NCBI GenBank assembly: GCA_038745625.1
Contig: JBCDLG010000003.1
Span: 1 to 62,021, forward strand
Direction: 5' to 3'
Source of the DNA: Parvularcula sp038745625
Lineage (GTDB): Bacteria; Pseudomonadota; Alphaproteobacteria; Caulobacterales; Parvularculaceae
DNA length: 62,021 nt
This document shows positions 26,145-35,188 of the stretch, in pieces. The notes below the pieces were generated by a model, which was not told where the DNA came from, did no database searches, and saw only the letters and a list, made by a program, of their open reading frames with translations. How positions within the stretch are numbered: the first letter of the stretch is position 1; every line of letters begins with the position of its first letter. Position numbers and translations under genes: made by a program.

Positions 26145-28319
26145 ATGCCCCGCTTTCTCATTGTTCTCCCTTTGCTTTTCGGGATGGCTATCGCACAGCC
26201 CCTGCCCGCGGAAGTGTTCGAGCGCGACCAGCCTTATGGCGACCATGAACGCCAGGTGATCGATGTCGCGGCCCGGCCCCTGTCGGTGATGAAGCCCGCC
26301 ATCCTGTTTGTGCATGGCGGCGACTGGCAGGCGGGGGACAAGCGCCCCGCGACGGCCAAGTCGTCTTACTTCCTCAGCGAAGGCTTCGCGATGGCCTCGA
26401 TGAACTACCGCCTGTTCCCGGAGGTCTCGCCGCGGGAGCAAGCCGAGGACGTTGCGGCCGCGGCTGTGTGGCTCGCCAAGAATGCGGGTCGCTACGGCAT
26501 CGATCCTGAGCAGATCTTCCTCACCGGGCACGGCGCTGGCGCCCACCTTGTCTCTCTTGTCGGTGCTGATCCGAGCTATCTTCGGCCGCATGGCGCAGCG
26601 CCCAGCGATCTTGGCGGCGTGATCACGCTCGACTCTGGCGCCTACGACCTGCCCGAACAGATGCAGCGCACCTCCACAGAGCAGCAATATGGCCGGACGC
26701 TGCGCCAGATTTTCACCGAAGACCCCGACCTGTGGCCCAGCCTCTCGCCCGCCTATCTGGTGGGGCGCTCGGACGGGCTGCCGCCTTTCTTTGTCATCTA
26801 CACGCAAGAACGGGCCGACGCGCTGCGCCAGGCCCGGCCTTTCGCCAACGCGCTTCGGAAGTCAGGCGGCGTGGCTATCTCGTTCGAGGCACCTGGCCTC
26901 ACCCATGACAGCCTCTTTCGCCGTTTCGGTACGGTGAATGACGAGACCACGGAGGAAACCCTCAACTTCATCCGGCGCGAGGCGAACATCCCCATCCAGC
27001 CGCTGACCCAGCTGGCGGAACGCAAAACGCCGACGATCAATTGGTACTTCTCGTTCGACGCTCCGGAGACCGATGATATGGAGCGCCAGCTCACGGGCAC
27101 GGAGGTGACCGGCATCGTTACACATAATGACCATCTTTATGCAGGTATCTCGTCGTGGAACGAAACCGAAGCGCCGCAGCGGGGCCAGATCCTGAAGCTC
27201 ACCGGCGTTGAGGAGCACTGGAACCTCGAGCTTCAGATGCCGCGACGGTACACCCGTGCTTCGACCTTGATGCCGATCAGCTTTGAGACGAATGCTGAAG
27301 GCCTGCCGATTGACGAGACGAGCTTCCTTTTTGTCGGTGCCGCCTATGAGAAACCTGCGGATGAAGCGGGCGCCGCCGGTCTTTTCATCCGACCACCGAG
27401 CGGTGCTTGGGCGAAGCAGGATGTGGGCATTAGCGAGCAAGGAGAGCCGATCACCATGGTGCGCGCGCTTTCCGCCTGGCGCGACCAGGAGACCGGTATC
27501 GACCACGTCTTCTTGGGCGCAGCGCCCTCGCCGCTGGGGATTTATCGCGGCGGGGTCGATCCGGCCTTTCCCGGCGGCATCGGCTTTGATCCTGAGCCTG
27601 AATTCGTCCCGCTGCCTGGCCAAGGCGTCACCGGCTTTGCGGCCTGCGGCAGCAAGCTCTACGCCTCGACCTCTCGTCAAGTCCTTGAACGCCAAGACGG
27701 CGCCGAGCCCAGCTGGGAGATCGTTCTCGATCTGGAAGAGGATCCCGATATTGGTCCCTATGCAGCGGAATTGATGCCCGCTTGGCAGCTGCGAGAAGAG
27801 ATCAAGGCCCTGCGCTGTGATCGTGCACGCGGCGGTTCGAACCTGCTCTTCCACGTCTACAACCGCGCCTGGCGGTTCGTGCCAGACGCCGGTGGCCCGC
27901 TGCCCGAAGCCAACATCGCTCAGCTTATTCGCTCAATGACCGGCCGCGAGGCGCATCTGGTGATGGCGCAGGACGCAACCCTCATGCGCTTTATCGATGG
28001 AGATACGGAGGAATGGATCGGCCTGGAGATCCATTATGATGAGGAATACCTCGAGAGCTTCCCGGAATTCCCTTACTGGGCCAGCGGCTTTGGCAAGGAT
28101 GCCTTCTATCTCGTCCGCACGGTGGTGGGCGGGGTCACGCAGTTCAGGCTCGAATATCTCGCCGTGGTCGGCAATGATCCCTACCAAAGGCCGCTCGCGC
28201 GGGTCCGTGACTTCGAAAAATCACCTTTCGAACGGGACAGCGCCGTCTACGCAGCTGGCTTTGCGCCTTGGTTTGAGGAGGTCAGCGGTACGGGCTGGAT
28301 CACCCGCGGCGAACGCTGA
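26145..28319 (+). CDS. Secreted alpha/beta-hydrolase-like protein lacking the Ser nucleophile, with a large C-terminal domain
   Basis: 724 residues from the ATG at 26145, which gives a signal peptide (FLIVLPLLFGMAIA, cut near 17-22). Residues about 45-300 have the layout of a BD-FAE/HSL-type esterase: oxyanion motif HGGDW (57-61), a GxSxG position read as G-H-G-A-G (128-132), and a late His in LTHDSLF. The nucleophile position holds Gly130, encoded GGC, so this domain probably is not a classical serine esterase. Residues about 300-724 are beta-rich with no recognised family, possibly a propeller. The gene is free-standing. Confidence 0.75.
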   Translation: MPRFLIVLPLLFGMAIAQPLPAEVFERDQPYGDHERQVIDVAARPLSVMKPAILFVHGGDWQAGDKRPATAKSSYFLSEGFAMASMNYRLFPEVSPREQAEDVAAAAVWLAKNAGRYGIDPEQIFLTGHGAGAHLVSLVGADPSYLRPHGAAPSDLGGVITLDSGAYDLPEQMQRTSTEQQYGRTLRQIFTEDPDLWPSLSPAYLVGRSDGLPPFFVIYTQERADALRQARPFANALRKSGGVAISFEAPGLTHDSLFRRFGTVNDETTEETLNFIRREANIPIQPLTQLAERKTPTINWYFSFDAPETDDMERQLTGTEVTGIVTHNDHLYAGISSWNETEAPQRGQILKLTGVEEHWNLELQMPRRYTRASTLMPISFETNAEGLPIDETSFLFVGAAYEKPADEAGAAGLFIRPPSGAWAKQDVGISEQGEPITMVRALSAWRDQETGIDHVFLGAAPSPLGIYRGGVDPAFPGGIGFDPEPEFVPLPGQGVTGFAACGSKLYASTSRQVLERQDGAEPSWEIVLDLEEDPDIGPYAAELMPAWQLREEIKALRCDRARGGSNLLFHVYNRAWRFVPDAGGPLPEANIAQLIRSMTGREAHLVMAQDATLMRFIDGDTEEWIGLEIHYDEEYLESFPEFPYWASGFGKDAFYLVRTVVGGVTQFRLEYLAVVGNDPYQRPLARVRDFEKSPFERDSAVYAAGFAPWFEEVSGTGWITRGER

Positions 28320-28416
28320 CATTATGTCTCCACTGTCATGGTTCGACGGGGAGTCGCGGGCGACGGTTTCGTCTATACTCCCTTCACGTTTTGCGCGTTG
28401 AGAAAGGGGCTCAGCC

Positions 28417-30531
28417 ATTTCAAGCGTCTGGCGAGAAACGCTTCAGGATCTACGGGTTGGCTTAGCCGCTGGCATGCAAGGGGCTGCGCGCCTGGCTGGC
28501 GAGGGCTTTCGCGCGGTGCCCTGGCGGCTCGGCGCTGCGCCGCTTCTGACCCTTCTGTCGGCGGCGGTGACGCTCGCCATCCCGCTCCTGATCTGGAACG
28601 CCAAACACGCGATCGAGGTGTTCCCCGACAGCGACGTGGATCTGGCGGCGGCGGGACGACAGCCCAACATCCTCATCCTTGCCGCTGACGGATCGAAACT
28701 TGGCAGCCGCGGCAGCGACCTGGGTGATCCGGTGACGCTTGATGATCTGCCGACCTATCTCGTTGACGCTTTTCTTTCGACGGAAGACCGTCATTTTTAT
28801 CAGCACCCGGGCTTTAATCCGTTCGCTTTGGTCCGGGCGATGCTGGCCAATTACCGCGAAGGCCGGGTGGTCCAGGGCGGCAGCACGATCACGCAGCAGC
28901 TGGTGAAGAACCTCTTCCTGACCGGTGAGCAGACGCTGAGCCGGAAAGTGGATGAGCTGCACCTCGCTTTGTGGCTTGAGGCGCGGTTGACCAAGCGCGA
29001 GATCCTCGAGCTCTATCTCAACCGGATCTATCTGGGCGCGAACACGTATGGGCTGAGCGCGGCGTCGGACGCCTATTTCTCGAAGACGCCGGCCGAGCTT
29101 TCCCTTGGCGAGGCTGCCCTTCTTGCGGGCTTGCCAAAGGCGCCCTCGGCCCTTGCTCCGCATACCAATCTCGAAGGCGCCCTGGCCCGCAGCCGCGAGG
29201 TGATCGATAATCTCCGCGAGACACGGCGGATTGACGAAATGACGGCGATGGTCGCGAAAGCGGACCGCCCCATCTTACGCCCGCGCGGTGTGCGCGACAC
29301 GGATGGCTATTTCTTGGACCATGTGGCCGCTGTCTTGCCCACCCTCATTGATGAAGGCCGGTACGATCTCGTGATCACCACGACGCTGATGCCGGCGATC
29401 CAAACGGCTGCTGAAAACGCGGTGCAGGACGCGCTCTATACCGAAGACGCGGCACAAAAGGGCGCCGAGCAGGCCGCCCTCATCGCCTATGACCACCAAG
29501 GCGGCATCGTCGCTATGGTCGGCGGCAAGAGCTATCCTGAAAGCCAGTTCAACCGCGCGACCCAGGCGCGGCGGCAGCCAGGCTCCGCTTTCAAGCCCTT
29601 TGTCTATGCCGCGGCAATCGAAGCCGGGTTTGATCAGCAAACCGTACTGGTTGACGGGCCTGTGCAGGTCGATGGCTGGCAGCCGACCAATTACCGCGAG
29701 CGGTTCTTAGGGCCGCTGCGCCTGCGCGAAGCGCTTGCCCGCTCATCGAACACCGCCACGGTGCAGATCACCGAAGCGGTGGGGCGCGGCGAGGTGATCA
29801 ACACCGCGCGCCGGGCTGGCCTTAAAAGTGCGCTGCAACCCCACCCCTCTTTGGCTCTTGGCGCGTTTGAGGTCCCACTGGATGAGCTGACCGCCGCCTA
29901 CCTACCGTTCGCTCATCAAGGGGAAATCCGCCAGCCGCACGCGATCTCTTCGATCAGCACAAGGAGCGGTGAGGTTCTTTATGAATGGGAACCGCTTGAG
30001 CCGCAGCAGGTCTTCAGCGTCAAGACGGCTGACCGGATGACCGACCTTCTGCGCTATGTCACCACCCGCGGCACAGGGCGCGCCGCTCGCGTCTCTGGGC
30101 ATGAGGTCGCGGGCAAAACGGGCACCACCAATGAATGGCGGGACGCCTGGTTTGTGGGCTACTCCGCACATCTCACCGCTGGCGTTTGGGTCGGCAATGA
30201 TGCCTATGAGCCGATGAACGAGGTGTCCGGCGCGACCTATCCTGCACGGATCTGGAGCGCCTTTATGGAAGCGGCCCATGAGGCAGGAGAGCTTGAGCCG
30301 ACGCCGCTGCCGATGGATGACGTGATGTTTGCCTCTGACCACGATCTTTGGCAGCTCGCAGGCACCTATGCGGTGCTGAAACAAGACCTCGCCCGGCATG
30401 CCTACGGCGTGGGGCCCCAGCCGGAGCGGCGACGCGGCCTTCCTTCTCTTTACGGATTGATCAAGCGCCAGACCGTGGCCGGACGAGTAGCCACCGATGA
30501 TCCGCCGGGTGAATATACGCCTAGGCGCTGA
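28417..30531 (+). CDS. Bifunctional class A penicillin-binding protein
   Basis: Glycosyltransferase-51 plus transpeptidase. Counting from the internal ATG at 28474, TM is about 20-41 and the GT51 motifs are STEDRHFYQHPG (Glu104) and GGSTITQQLVKN. The transpeptidase has SAFK (Ser371, Lys374), SSN (424-426) and KTG (548-550). It polymerises and crosslinks peptidoglycan. The frame stays open upstream of the ATG to an ATT at 28417 that sits seven bases after AAAGGGG, adding a plausible cytoplasmic tail; the ATG itself has no good ribosome site. A TATACT -10-like box lies at 28374-28379. The start codon is therefore uncertain. Confidence 0.92.
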   Translation: MSSVWRETLQDLRVGLAAGMQGAARLAGEGFRAVPWRLGAAPLLTLLSAAVTLAIPLLIWNAKHAIEVFPDSDVDLAAAGRQPNILILAADGSKLGSRGSDLGDPVTLDDLPTYLVDAFLSTEDRHFYQHPGFNPFALVRAMLANYREGRVVQGGSTITQQLVKNLFLTGEQTLSRKVDELHLALWLEARLTKREILELYLNRIYLGANTYGLSAASDAYFSKTPAELSLGEAALLAGLPKAPSALAPHTNLEGALARSREVIDNLRETRRIDEMTAMVAKADRPILRPRGVRDTDGYFLDHVAAVLPTLIDEGRYDLVITTTLMPAIQTAAENAVQDALYTEDAAQKGAEQAALIAYDHQGGIVAMVGGKSYPESQFNRATQARRQPGSAFKPFVYAAAIEAGFDQQTVLVDGPVQVDGWQPTNYRERFLGPLRLREALARSSNTATVQITEAVGRGEVINTARRAGLKSALQPHPSLALGAFEVPLDELTAAYLPFAHQGEIRQPHAISSISTRSGEVLYEWEPLEPQQVFSVKTADRMTDLLRYVTTRGTGRAARVSGHEVAGKTGTTNEWRDAWFVGYSAHLTAGVWVGNDAYEPMNEVSGATYPARIWSAFMEAAHEAGELEPTPLPMDDVMFASDHDLWQLAGTYAVLKQDLARHAYGVGPQPERRRGLPSLYGLIKRQTVAGRVATDDPPGEYTPRR

Positions 30532-30853
30532 CGATCGGCGTCAGGATCGCCTCCTGATGGCGTGCTGACCCCACCACTTCGATCACCCAAAGGTCAGGGT
30601 CGAAGCTTCGTTCTTGCTCAAAGAGGCGATCCGCTTCGGGCTCAGAGACCGGTTCAGGCGTCATGCGCCGCCAACCAAGCACCCCGTCCGCCTGCGTTTC
30701 AGCAAAAGCGAAGACATCCCGGCCGTCGAGCCATTTGACAAAGATCATACCGCCCTCGGCATGGCCCTTGTGGATGACGGTATAGATAAGACCAACCGCT
30801 TCGGCTTGGCGCCCGATGGCCGCGACCTGGATATCACTCCGAAGCCGCATCAT
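30521..30853 (-). CDS. DUF1491 family protein
   Basis: 110 residues, no membrane segment. LRSDIQVAAIGRQAEA at the start, GGMIFVKWLDGRD in the middle and RSFDPDLWVIEV near the end are the conserved blocks of DUF1491, a small alphaproteobacterial family of unknown role. Its 3' end overlaps the PBP gene by 11 bases (convergent). Two ATGs in tandem (30853, 30850) could serve as start. It follows the orphan kinase by 5 bases and is probably co-transcribed with it. Confidence 0.85.
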   Translation of the reverse strand: MMRLRSDIQVAAIGRQAEAVGLIYTVIHKGHAEGGMIFVKWLDGRDVFAFAETQADGVLGWRRMTPEPVSEPEADRLFEQERSFDPDLWVIEVVGSARHQEAILTPIVSA

Positions 30854-30858
30854 GCCCC

Positions 30859-32013
30859 TCAGGCCACAGATCGTTTGCGCGGCGCGCGCGCAGGGTCTTC
30901 CGATGAGCGCGCGGATGGCCTGATCTCGATTGCGGGCAGCATTAGGCTCGCTAGCGTGCCGCGCCCCACCTCCGACTCGATTGAGAGGTCACCGCCATGG
31001 GCCTTTGCCAGAGCACGGCTCAGGGCCAAGCCGATCCCGCTCCCCTTGGTCCCGCGGACACCCGACTGGCGGGCCTGGTAGAAGCGCTCACCGACCCGCT
31101 TGAGGTCTGAGGCGCTCATGCCAATGCCTGTGTCCTCGACACTGATCTTGAGTGCTCCGTGATCGCGGTGGGCGCGGATGCTGATCGCGCCCTTTTCCGT
31201 GAACTTGAGTGCGTTGCTCAAGAGGTTGAGCATCACTTGGCGCAGCACCTTGGGATCGAGCCGCATGGGGCCGAGATCAGTGGACACCAGATTGCGGATC
31301 GTCAGGCCAGCTCGATCAGCATCGAGCTGCACCATGCTGACGCAGGAGGCGATAACCGCCTGGGGCTCCACGAGCTCTGGTTGGATGTCGAAACGCTCAG
31401 TTTCCGCTTTCGAGAGGTCGAGAAGGTCGTTGACGAGCGACAGCACATGCTGGCCGCTTTCCTGGATCACCTTGGCATAGTCGCGATACCGGTTATCGCC
31501 GAGGGGCCCGAAACTCTCCTGCCGCAAAGCATCAGCAAAGCCGATCACCGCGTTAAGGGGGGTCCGCAGCTCGTGGCTGACATCAGCGAGTTGGTCAGCG
31601 GGGAGGCCCACGGGAGCTGGCTCCGGCGGCGTCTCGTCATTCGCCGCCCGGCGCTGCCGCATCACAGTCCTGAGAGCACCTTTACCCCGGCGCTCAATCA
31701 GAAGGTCGACTTCGTCGATCAGCGCATCACGGCGCAGGGTCACAGAAACCTCAGCACGCCCTTCGACCATGGCTTTGCTGAGCGCCCGAAGCAGCGCTGC
31801 GTGACCTTTCGAATCGATAAGTTCCGTTAGTTGAAGCCCCCGCAGCTTGCCCGGGGGCCGGCCAAGGAAGTCCCAACTGGCCTTAGAGCTGCTTGTGATG
31901 GCCCCAAACGCATTTTGTTCGAGAATCAGAGCCAGCGACCGCTCCGTCCATCGGCCTTGAAATACCTGGCTTTCCCGGGAGTTGGCTGGGTTTTGTCGGA
32001 GAGTCGCAGTCAT
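30859..32013 (-). CDS. Soluble orphan sensor histidine kinase
   Basis: 384 residues with no membrane segment. The N-terminal 25-125 looks PAS-like (ERSLALILEQNAFGAITSSSKASWDFLG). HisKA has His147 in DVSHELRTPLNAVIGFADAL. The ATPase has VMLNLLSNALKFTEKG, DTGIGM and GSGIGLALSRALAKAHGG. The catalytic half resembles the PleC-like kinase at 5904-8168. No response regulator is adjacent, so its partner is unknown. Confidence 0.87.
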   Translation of the reverse strand: MTATLRQNPANSRESQVFQGRWTERSLALILEQNAFGAITSSSKASWDFLGRPPGKLRGLQLTELIDSKGHAALLRALSKAMVEGRAEVSVTLRRDALIDEVDLLIERRGKGALRTVMRQRRAANDETPPEPAPVGLPADQLADVSHELRTPLNAVIGFADALRQESFGPLGDNRYRDYAKVIQESGQHVLSLVNDLLDLSKAETERFDIQPELVEPQAVIASCVSMVQLDADRAGLTIRNLVSTDLGPMRLDPKVLRQVMLNLLSNALKFTEKGAISIRAHRDHGALKISVEDTGIGMSASDLKRVGERFYQARQSGVRGTKGSGIGLALSRALAKAHGGDLSIESEVGRGTLASLMLPAIEIRPSARSSEDPARAPRKRSVA

Positions 32014-32211
32014 GCGTTAACTCTATGGCGTCGGGCCTTAAATGTTCCTGAACGACGCTGATCCACATTTGAGGAGGGTGCGGGGCTTTTGATGGGTGGG
32101 AGACGAGCCATGTGGCAGTCGTCGATGAACAAATTAGGGGTTCAGAATTCGGCCTCCATCGGCAACAACGCCGGTGGTGCGGGTTCTGCGGACAATCACA
32201 TTCGGGAGCGC

Positions 32212-33183
32212 ATGATGGCGTGGAAGTCATTAGTCACGGGTGCCGTGGCACTGGCGGTCGCTGTCGCTGGCACAGCTGGCGCAGCGCCCAAGAAAGAAAG
32301 AGCAGAAGACGTCACCGGCGCAGCGCTGATTGAGCTCGCCGCTGAGCCCTACATTCAGTTCCGCCAGGACGTGGACGAGGTCGGCAAAGAAATGCCCAAG
32401 GACACAGCGATGATGCGCGATGCGCATTACCGTCTGGCCTCGCACGATCAGATGGCCCTAGCGGGCGCTTGGATCGCCTATGCGGCGATGGTTGCGGCCG
32501 ACGAGCCAGCCTTTGCCAATTCGGTCGCTGATCGCATTCGTCGCCGCGGCGGCGCTGATGCCTTCATCCAAGAGATCCAAGAGAACCCAGCGCTTGTGCG
32601 CAACATGCCGGGCTCTCAGCAGGCTGTATCAGCGGTTCTCGCGTTTGCAGCCAATGATGCGGCGAAGATCAACGAGATCGGCGATGCGTTCATCTCTGAA
32701 GCCTACTCGATGCAAAAGGCCGCTTGGGCCCGCCGCGAGCTTGCGGAGCGGGGCATGGAACGCGTCGACAGCGCACTCGCCTTTGCCGCTCGTCGCGGGT
32801 TTGACGATACGCCTGCGCTGAAGAGCAAGACGACCCGTCGCGGCGTAAAAATGCCAAATCTTGCAACCCATAGCGACTGGTCGTCGAACTGGTCGGGCGA
32901 AGAGGTGCAGCTCTCCGAAGTGCGCGCCGGATCGATTGTCACCAAAGCTCTGGTCCTCGGCGCCCATTATGCGATGGATGAGGCGAACACGGAGGTTCTT
33001 GCAGCCTTCGGTACCTCGGCCCGGTCGCAGCGCTGCTTCTCGAACGCCAAACTGAACCTCGACCAGTGCATCGCGGCGACGCGCACCCCTTACGAAGAAG
33101 CCTTCTGCCTGGGTCAGCATGCTCTCAACGACATGTCGTCCTGTGTTGGCTGGCCAGCCGCAGCGAGCGCCGCTGGCTCCTAA
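32212..33183 (+). CDS. Secreted protein with four C-terminal cysteines, unknown
   Basis: 323 residues from the ATG at 32212 (or 32215), preceded by CGGGAG. The product opens with a signal peptide (WKSLVTGAVALAVAVAGTAGA). An upstream ATG at 32089 would bury the signal behind 41 residues. The mature protein is helical, and the last 50 residues hold four cysteines (RCFSN, DQCIAA, AFCLG, SSCVGW), which could form two disulfides. No family recognised. It is divergent from the orphan kinase across a roughly 200-base gap with no clear motif. Confidence 0.75.
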   Translation: MMAWKSLVTGAVALAVAVAGTAGAAPKKERAEDVTGAALIELAAEPYIQFRQDVDEVGKEMPKDTAMMRDAHYRLASHDQMALAGAWIAYAAMVAADEPAFANSVADRIRRRGGADAFIQEIQENPALVRNMPGSQQAVSAVLAFAANDAAKINEIGDAFISEAYSMQKAAWARRELAERGMERVDSALAFAARRGFDDTPALKSKTTRRGVKMPNLATHSDWSSNWSGEEVQLSEVRAGSIVTKALVLGAHYAMDEANTEVLAAFGTSARSQRCFSNAKLNLDQCIAATRTPYEEAFCLGQHALNDMSSCVGWPAAASAAGS

Positions 33184-33246
33184 ACCGCAACCCCTTTCGA
33201 ACGGGCAACCGAAAGACGTCGTGCCATCTGGTCACGGCGTCTTTGC

Positions 33247-33675
33247 ATGTTTAGCTCCCGGGATATGACCCAAGAGATCCCCTCCTTCGACGCCATCATC
33301 GACGACTTCGCTTTTATCGACGACTGGGACGAGAAGTACCGCTACATCATCGACCTCGGACGGCGCTTGCCCGCGCTGACGGATGCGGAGCACAGCGAAG
33401 AGAATAAGGTGCGCGGCTGCGCGAGCCAGGTGTGGCTGGTGTTCGACGAGGTACCAGGACAGGTATCCTTCCGCGGCGACAGCGACGCGGCCATCGTCAA
33501 AGGTCTGGTCGCGCTGATGATCAGCCTCTTCTCGGGAAAGACCCAAGCCGAAATCGCAGCAACCGATGCCGAAGCCAAACTCGCCGAGATCGACCTCAAA
33601 GAGCACATCACGCCCCAACGTTCGAACGGCGTCGCCAGCATGATCAAAAGGATCAAGGCCGCGGCGGCGAGCTAG
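33247..33675 (+). CDS. sufE: SufE-type sulfur acceptor
   Basis: 142 residues (136 if the ATG at 33265 is used). SufE features are clear: DDFAFIDDWDEKYRYIIDLGRRLP, then NKVRGCASQVWLV with the sulfur-accepting Cys (about residue 58), and FFSGKT-like SLFSGKTQAEI. SufE takes persulfide from the SufS desulfurase for Fe-S cluster building. Here it stands alone, without other suf genes. Confidence 0.93.
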   Translation: MFSSRDMTQEIPSFDAIIDDFAFIDDWDEKYRYIIDLGRRLPALTDAEHSEENKVRGCASQVWLVFDEVPGQVSFRGDSDAAIVKGLVALMISLFSGKTQAEIAATDAEAKLAEIDLKEHITPQRSNGVASMIKRIKAAAAS

Positions 33676-33781
33676 TCCCTCAACGAAGTCATCTCGTGAC
33701 GAAGCGTTGCGCTTAATCCCAGCAAAAACCGTGCGTGTCAAAATCACACGTGTTCGCCGTGATGTTGGGTTTGGGGCTTTC

Positions 33782-34354
33782 ATGAAGACGTTTCTTGCCG
33801 CCTTGCTTGCTGCCCTGATGCTGCCTGGAGCGGCGTCGGCAGCGGCTGTTGTTCAGTTCAATGGTGCGGCTGGCGCGACGGCCCCGAGTTATACATTCTT
33901 TGGTGCGACATTCAGCACACTTCTTGGAACTGATGTGGAGTTCGCCTTCCTCGAACAAAATCTGGCGCTCAAAGACAGCGCCGATGCCTCCCCCATCTTG
34001 GTCGTGTTCGAGGGCATTTTCGACGGCACATTGACCGTCGATGTCGGCGACAATGGTGGGGACCAAGATCGCCTCTTTATGCGGATTTATGATGCCACTG
34101 GGCAGCTCTTGGGCGAAGATACCGATGTGCTGGCGACCGGTATGAGCGGCAGCAAGACACTTATCACCGCAGCATCCGATGTCGCGTTCGCCATTATCGG
34201 CGGCACCGGAGCGGATGGGCTCTCCAGTGTACTGATCGACAACTTCACGATCTCAGGCACGTTCAGCTCCGTCCCAGCGCCAGGCGGGATCGTACTCTTT
34301 GCAACGGGCGCCGCGGCACTCGCGTTCCGTTCACGGAACAAACGGCGCTCCTAA
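33782..34354 (+). CDS. Secreted protein with PEP-CTERM-like sorting tail
   Basis: 190 residues from the ATG at 33782. Signal peptide (FLAALLAALMLPGAASA) is followed by a beta-rich body with Asp-rich turns (DVGDNGGDQDRLFMRI). The C-terminus is tripartite: VPAPGG, a hydrophobic stretch IVLFATGAAALAF, then RSRNKRRS. This is the layout of PEP-CTERM/VPxPA exosortase substrates. Those proteins are cut by an exosortase and delivered to the surface. No exosortase gene is in the window. The longer frame from 33707 has no signal-peptide logic. Confidence 0.75.
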   Translation: MKTFLAALLAALMLPGAASAAAVVQFNGAAGATAPSYTFFGATFSTLLGTDVEFAFLEQNLALKDSADASPILVVFEGIFDGTLTVDVGDNGGDQDRLFMRIYDATGQLLGEDTDVLATGMSGSKTLITAASDVAFAIIGGTGADGLSSVLIDNFTISGTFSSVPAPGGIVLFATGAAALAFRSRNKRRS

Positions 34355-34364
34355 AAGATCGAGA

Positions 34365-34940
34365 TCAGTTGGCTGACGCGTGACGCTCGGCGCTGAGGCC
34401 TTCACGCTCCTCCGCCTCCGTGTTGCGGTAGAACGTATAGCTGAGCGTGATCTCACGCACATCATCGAGATTGCGTTCGTCGTCGAGTTCGGGATCGATG
34501 AAATAGGTCACCGGCATGAGCATGCTTTCACCCGGCTCAAGACGCTGCTCGGTGAAGCAAAAGCATGCGACCTTCATGAAATAGACGCCCGCCTTGGCCG
34601 GCTGCACATTGTAGCTCGCCGTCCCGATCACAGGCTCGTCGGAAATGTTGGTTGCCTCGTAGTAGGCAAGACCTGTCTCGCCGATCCGAAGCTCTTGGGA
34701 AACCTGCACGGGTTTAAACTCCCAAGGCAGACCATCCGCACGCGACGCATCAAACCGAACGTTGATCTTGCGTTTCAGGACCTCATCGGATGAACGCTCA
34801 GCCACCTGGGTCGTCCCGCCCCATCCCGTGACCCGGCAAAAGGTCTCGTAAAGCGGTACGGCGGCATAGGCGAGCGCGAGCATCCCTGCCACCGCCGCGG
34901 CGACGGAGCCCGCGACGCGTATATTGGGGTCAACGCTCAA
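34365..34940 (-). CDS. ctaG: Cytochrome c oxidase assembly protein CtaG/Cox11
   Basis: 191 residues: a short cytoplasmic start, one TM (about 10-30), then the periplasmic copper domain. The family motifs YNVQPAKAGVYFMKVACFCFTEQ (Cys pair CFCF) and MLMPVTYFIDPEL are intact. Cox11 delivers copper to the CuB centre of subunit I. It is the last gene of the minus-strand cta operon and overlaps the coxF-like gene by ATGA. Confidence 0.95.
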   Translation of the reverse strand: MSVDPNIRVAGSVAAAVAGMLALAYAAVPLYETFCRVTGWGGTTQVAERSSDEVLKRKINVRFDASRADGLPWEFKPVQVSQELRIGETGLAYYEATNISDEPVIGTASYNVQPAKAGVYFMKVACFCFTEQRLEPGESMLMPVTYFIDPELDDERNLDDVREITLSYTFYRNTEAEEREGLSAERHASAN

Positions 34941-35188
34941 GAGGCGCCACCCGCTGCCTGGAGGTTCTCCGCCAACCGAAAGAACGTGGTCAGATAAACC
35001 AGCACGACAAAACCTGCCACAGCAAGGGCAATGGCAATGTTCCTGCGACCGCGCGCTTTGAGCTCTTCGGGGCTCGGCGTGTGATGCTCGCCGGTCGGCA
35101 AGCCTTCGCGGGCCTCAGCCAAGCTGGGCGTCACCGGCTTGGGCTGATCTGCTACAGGGTTTGGGGCCGTCTCGTTCTCGTCAGCCAT
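34937..35188 (-). CDS. CoxF-like small membrane protein of the cta operon
   Basis: 83 residues: a proline/acid-rich N-terminal tail, the segment SPEELKARGRRNIAIALAVAGFVVLVYLTTFFRL with one TM (about 50-70) and a short periplasmic end. A gene of this shape between ctaB and ctaG is usual in alphaproteobacteria (coxF). It is presumed to help oxidase assembly. It overlaps ctaB by 8 bases and ctaG by 4. Confidence 0.85.
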   Translation of the reverse strand: MADENETAPNPVADQPKPVTPSLAEAREGLPTGEHHTPSPEELKARGRRNIAIALAVAGFVVLVYLTTFFRLAENLQAAGGAS

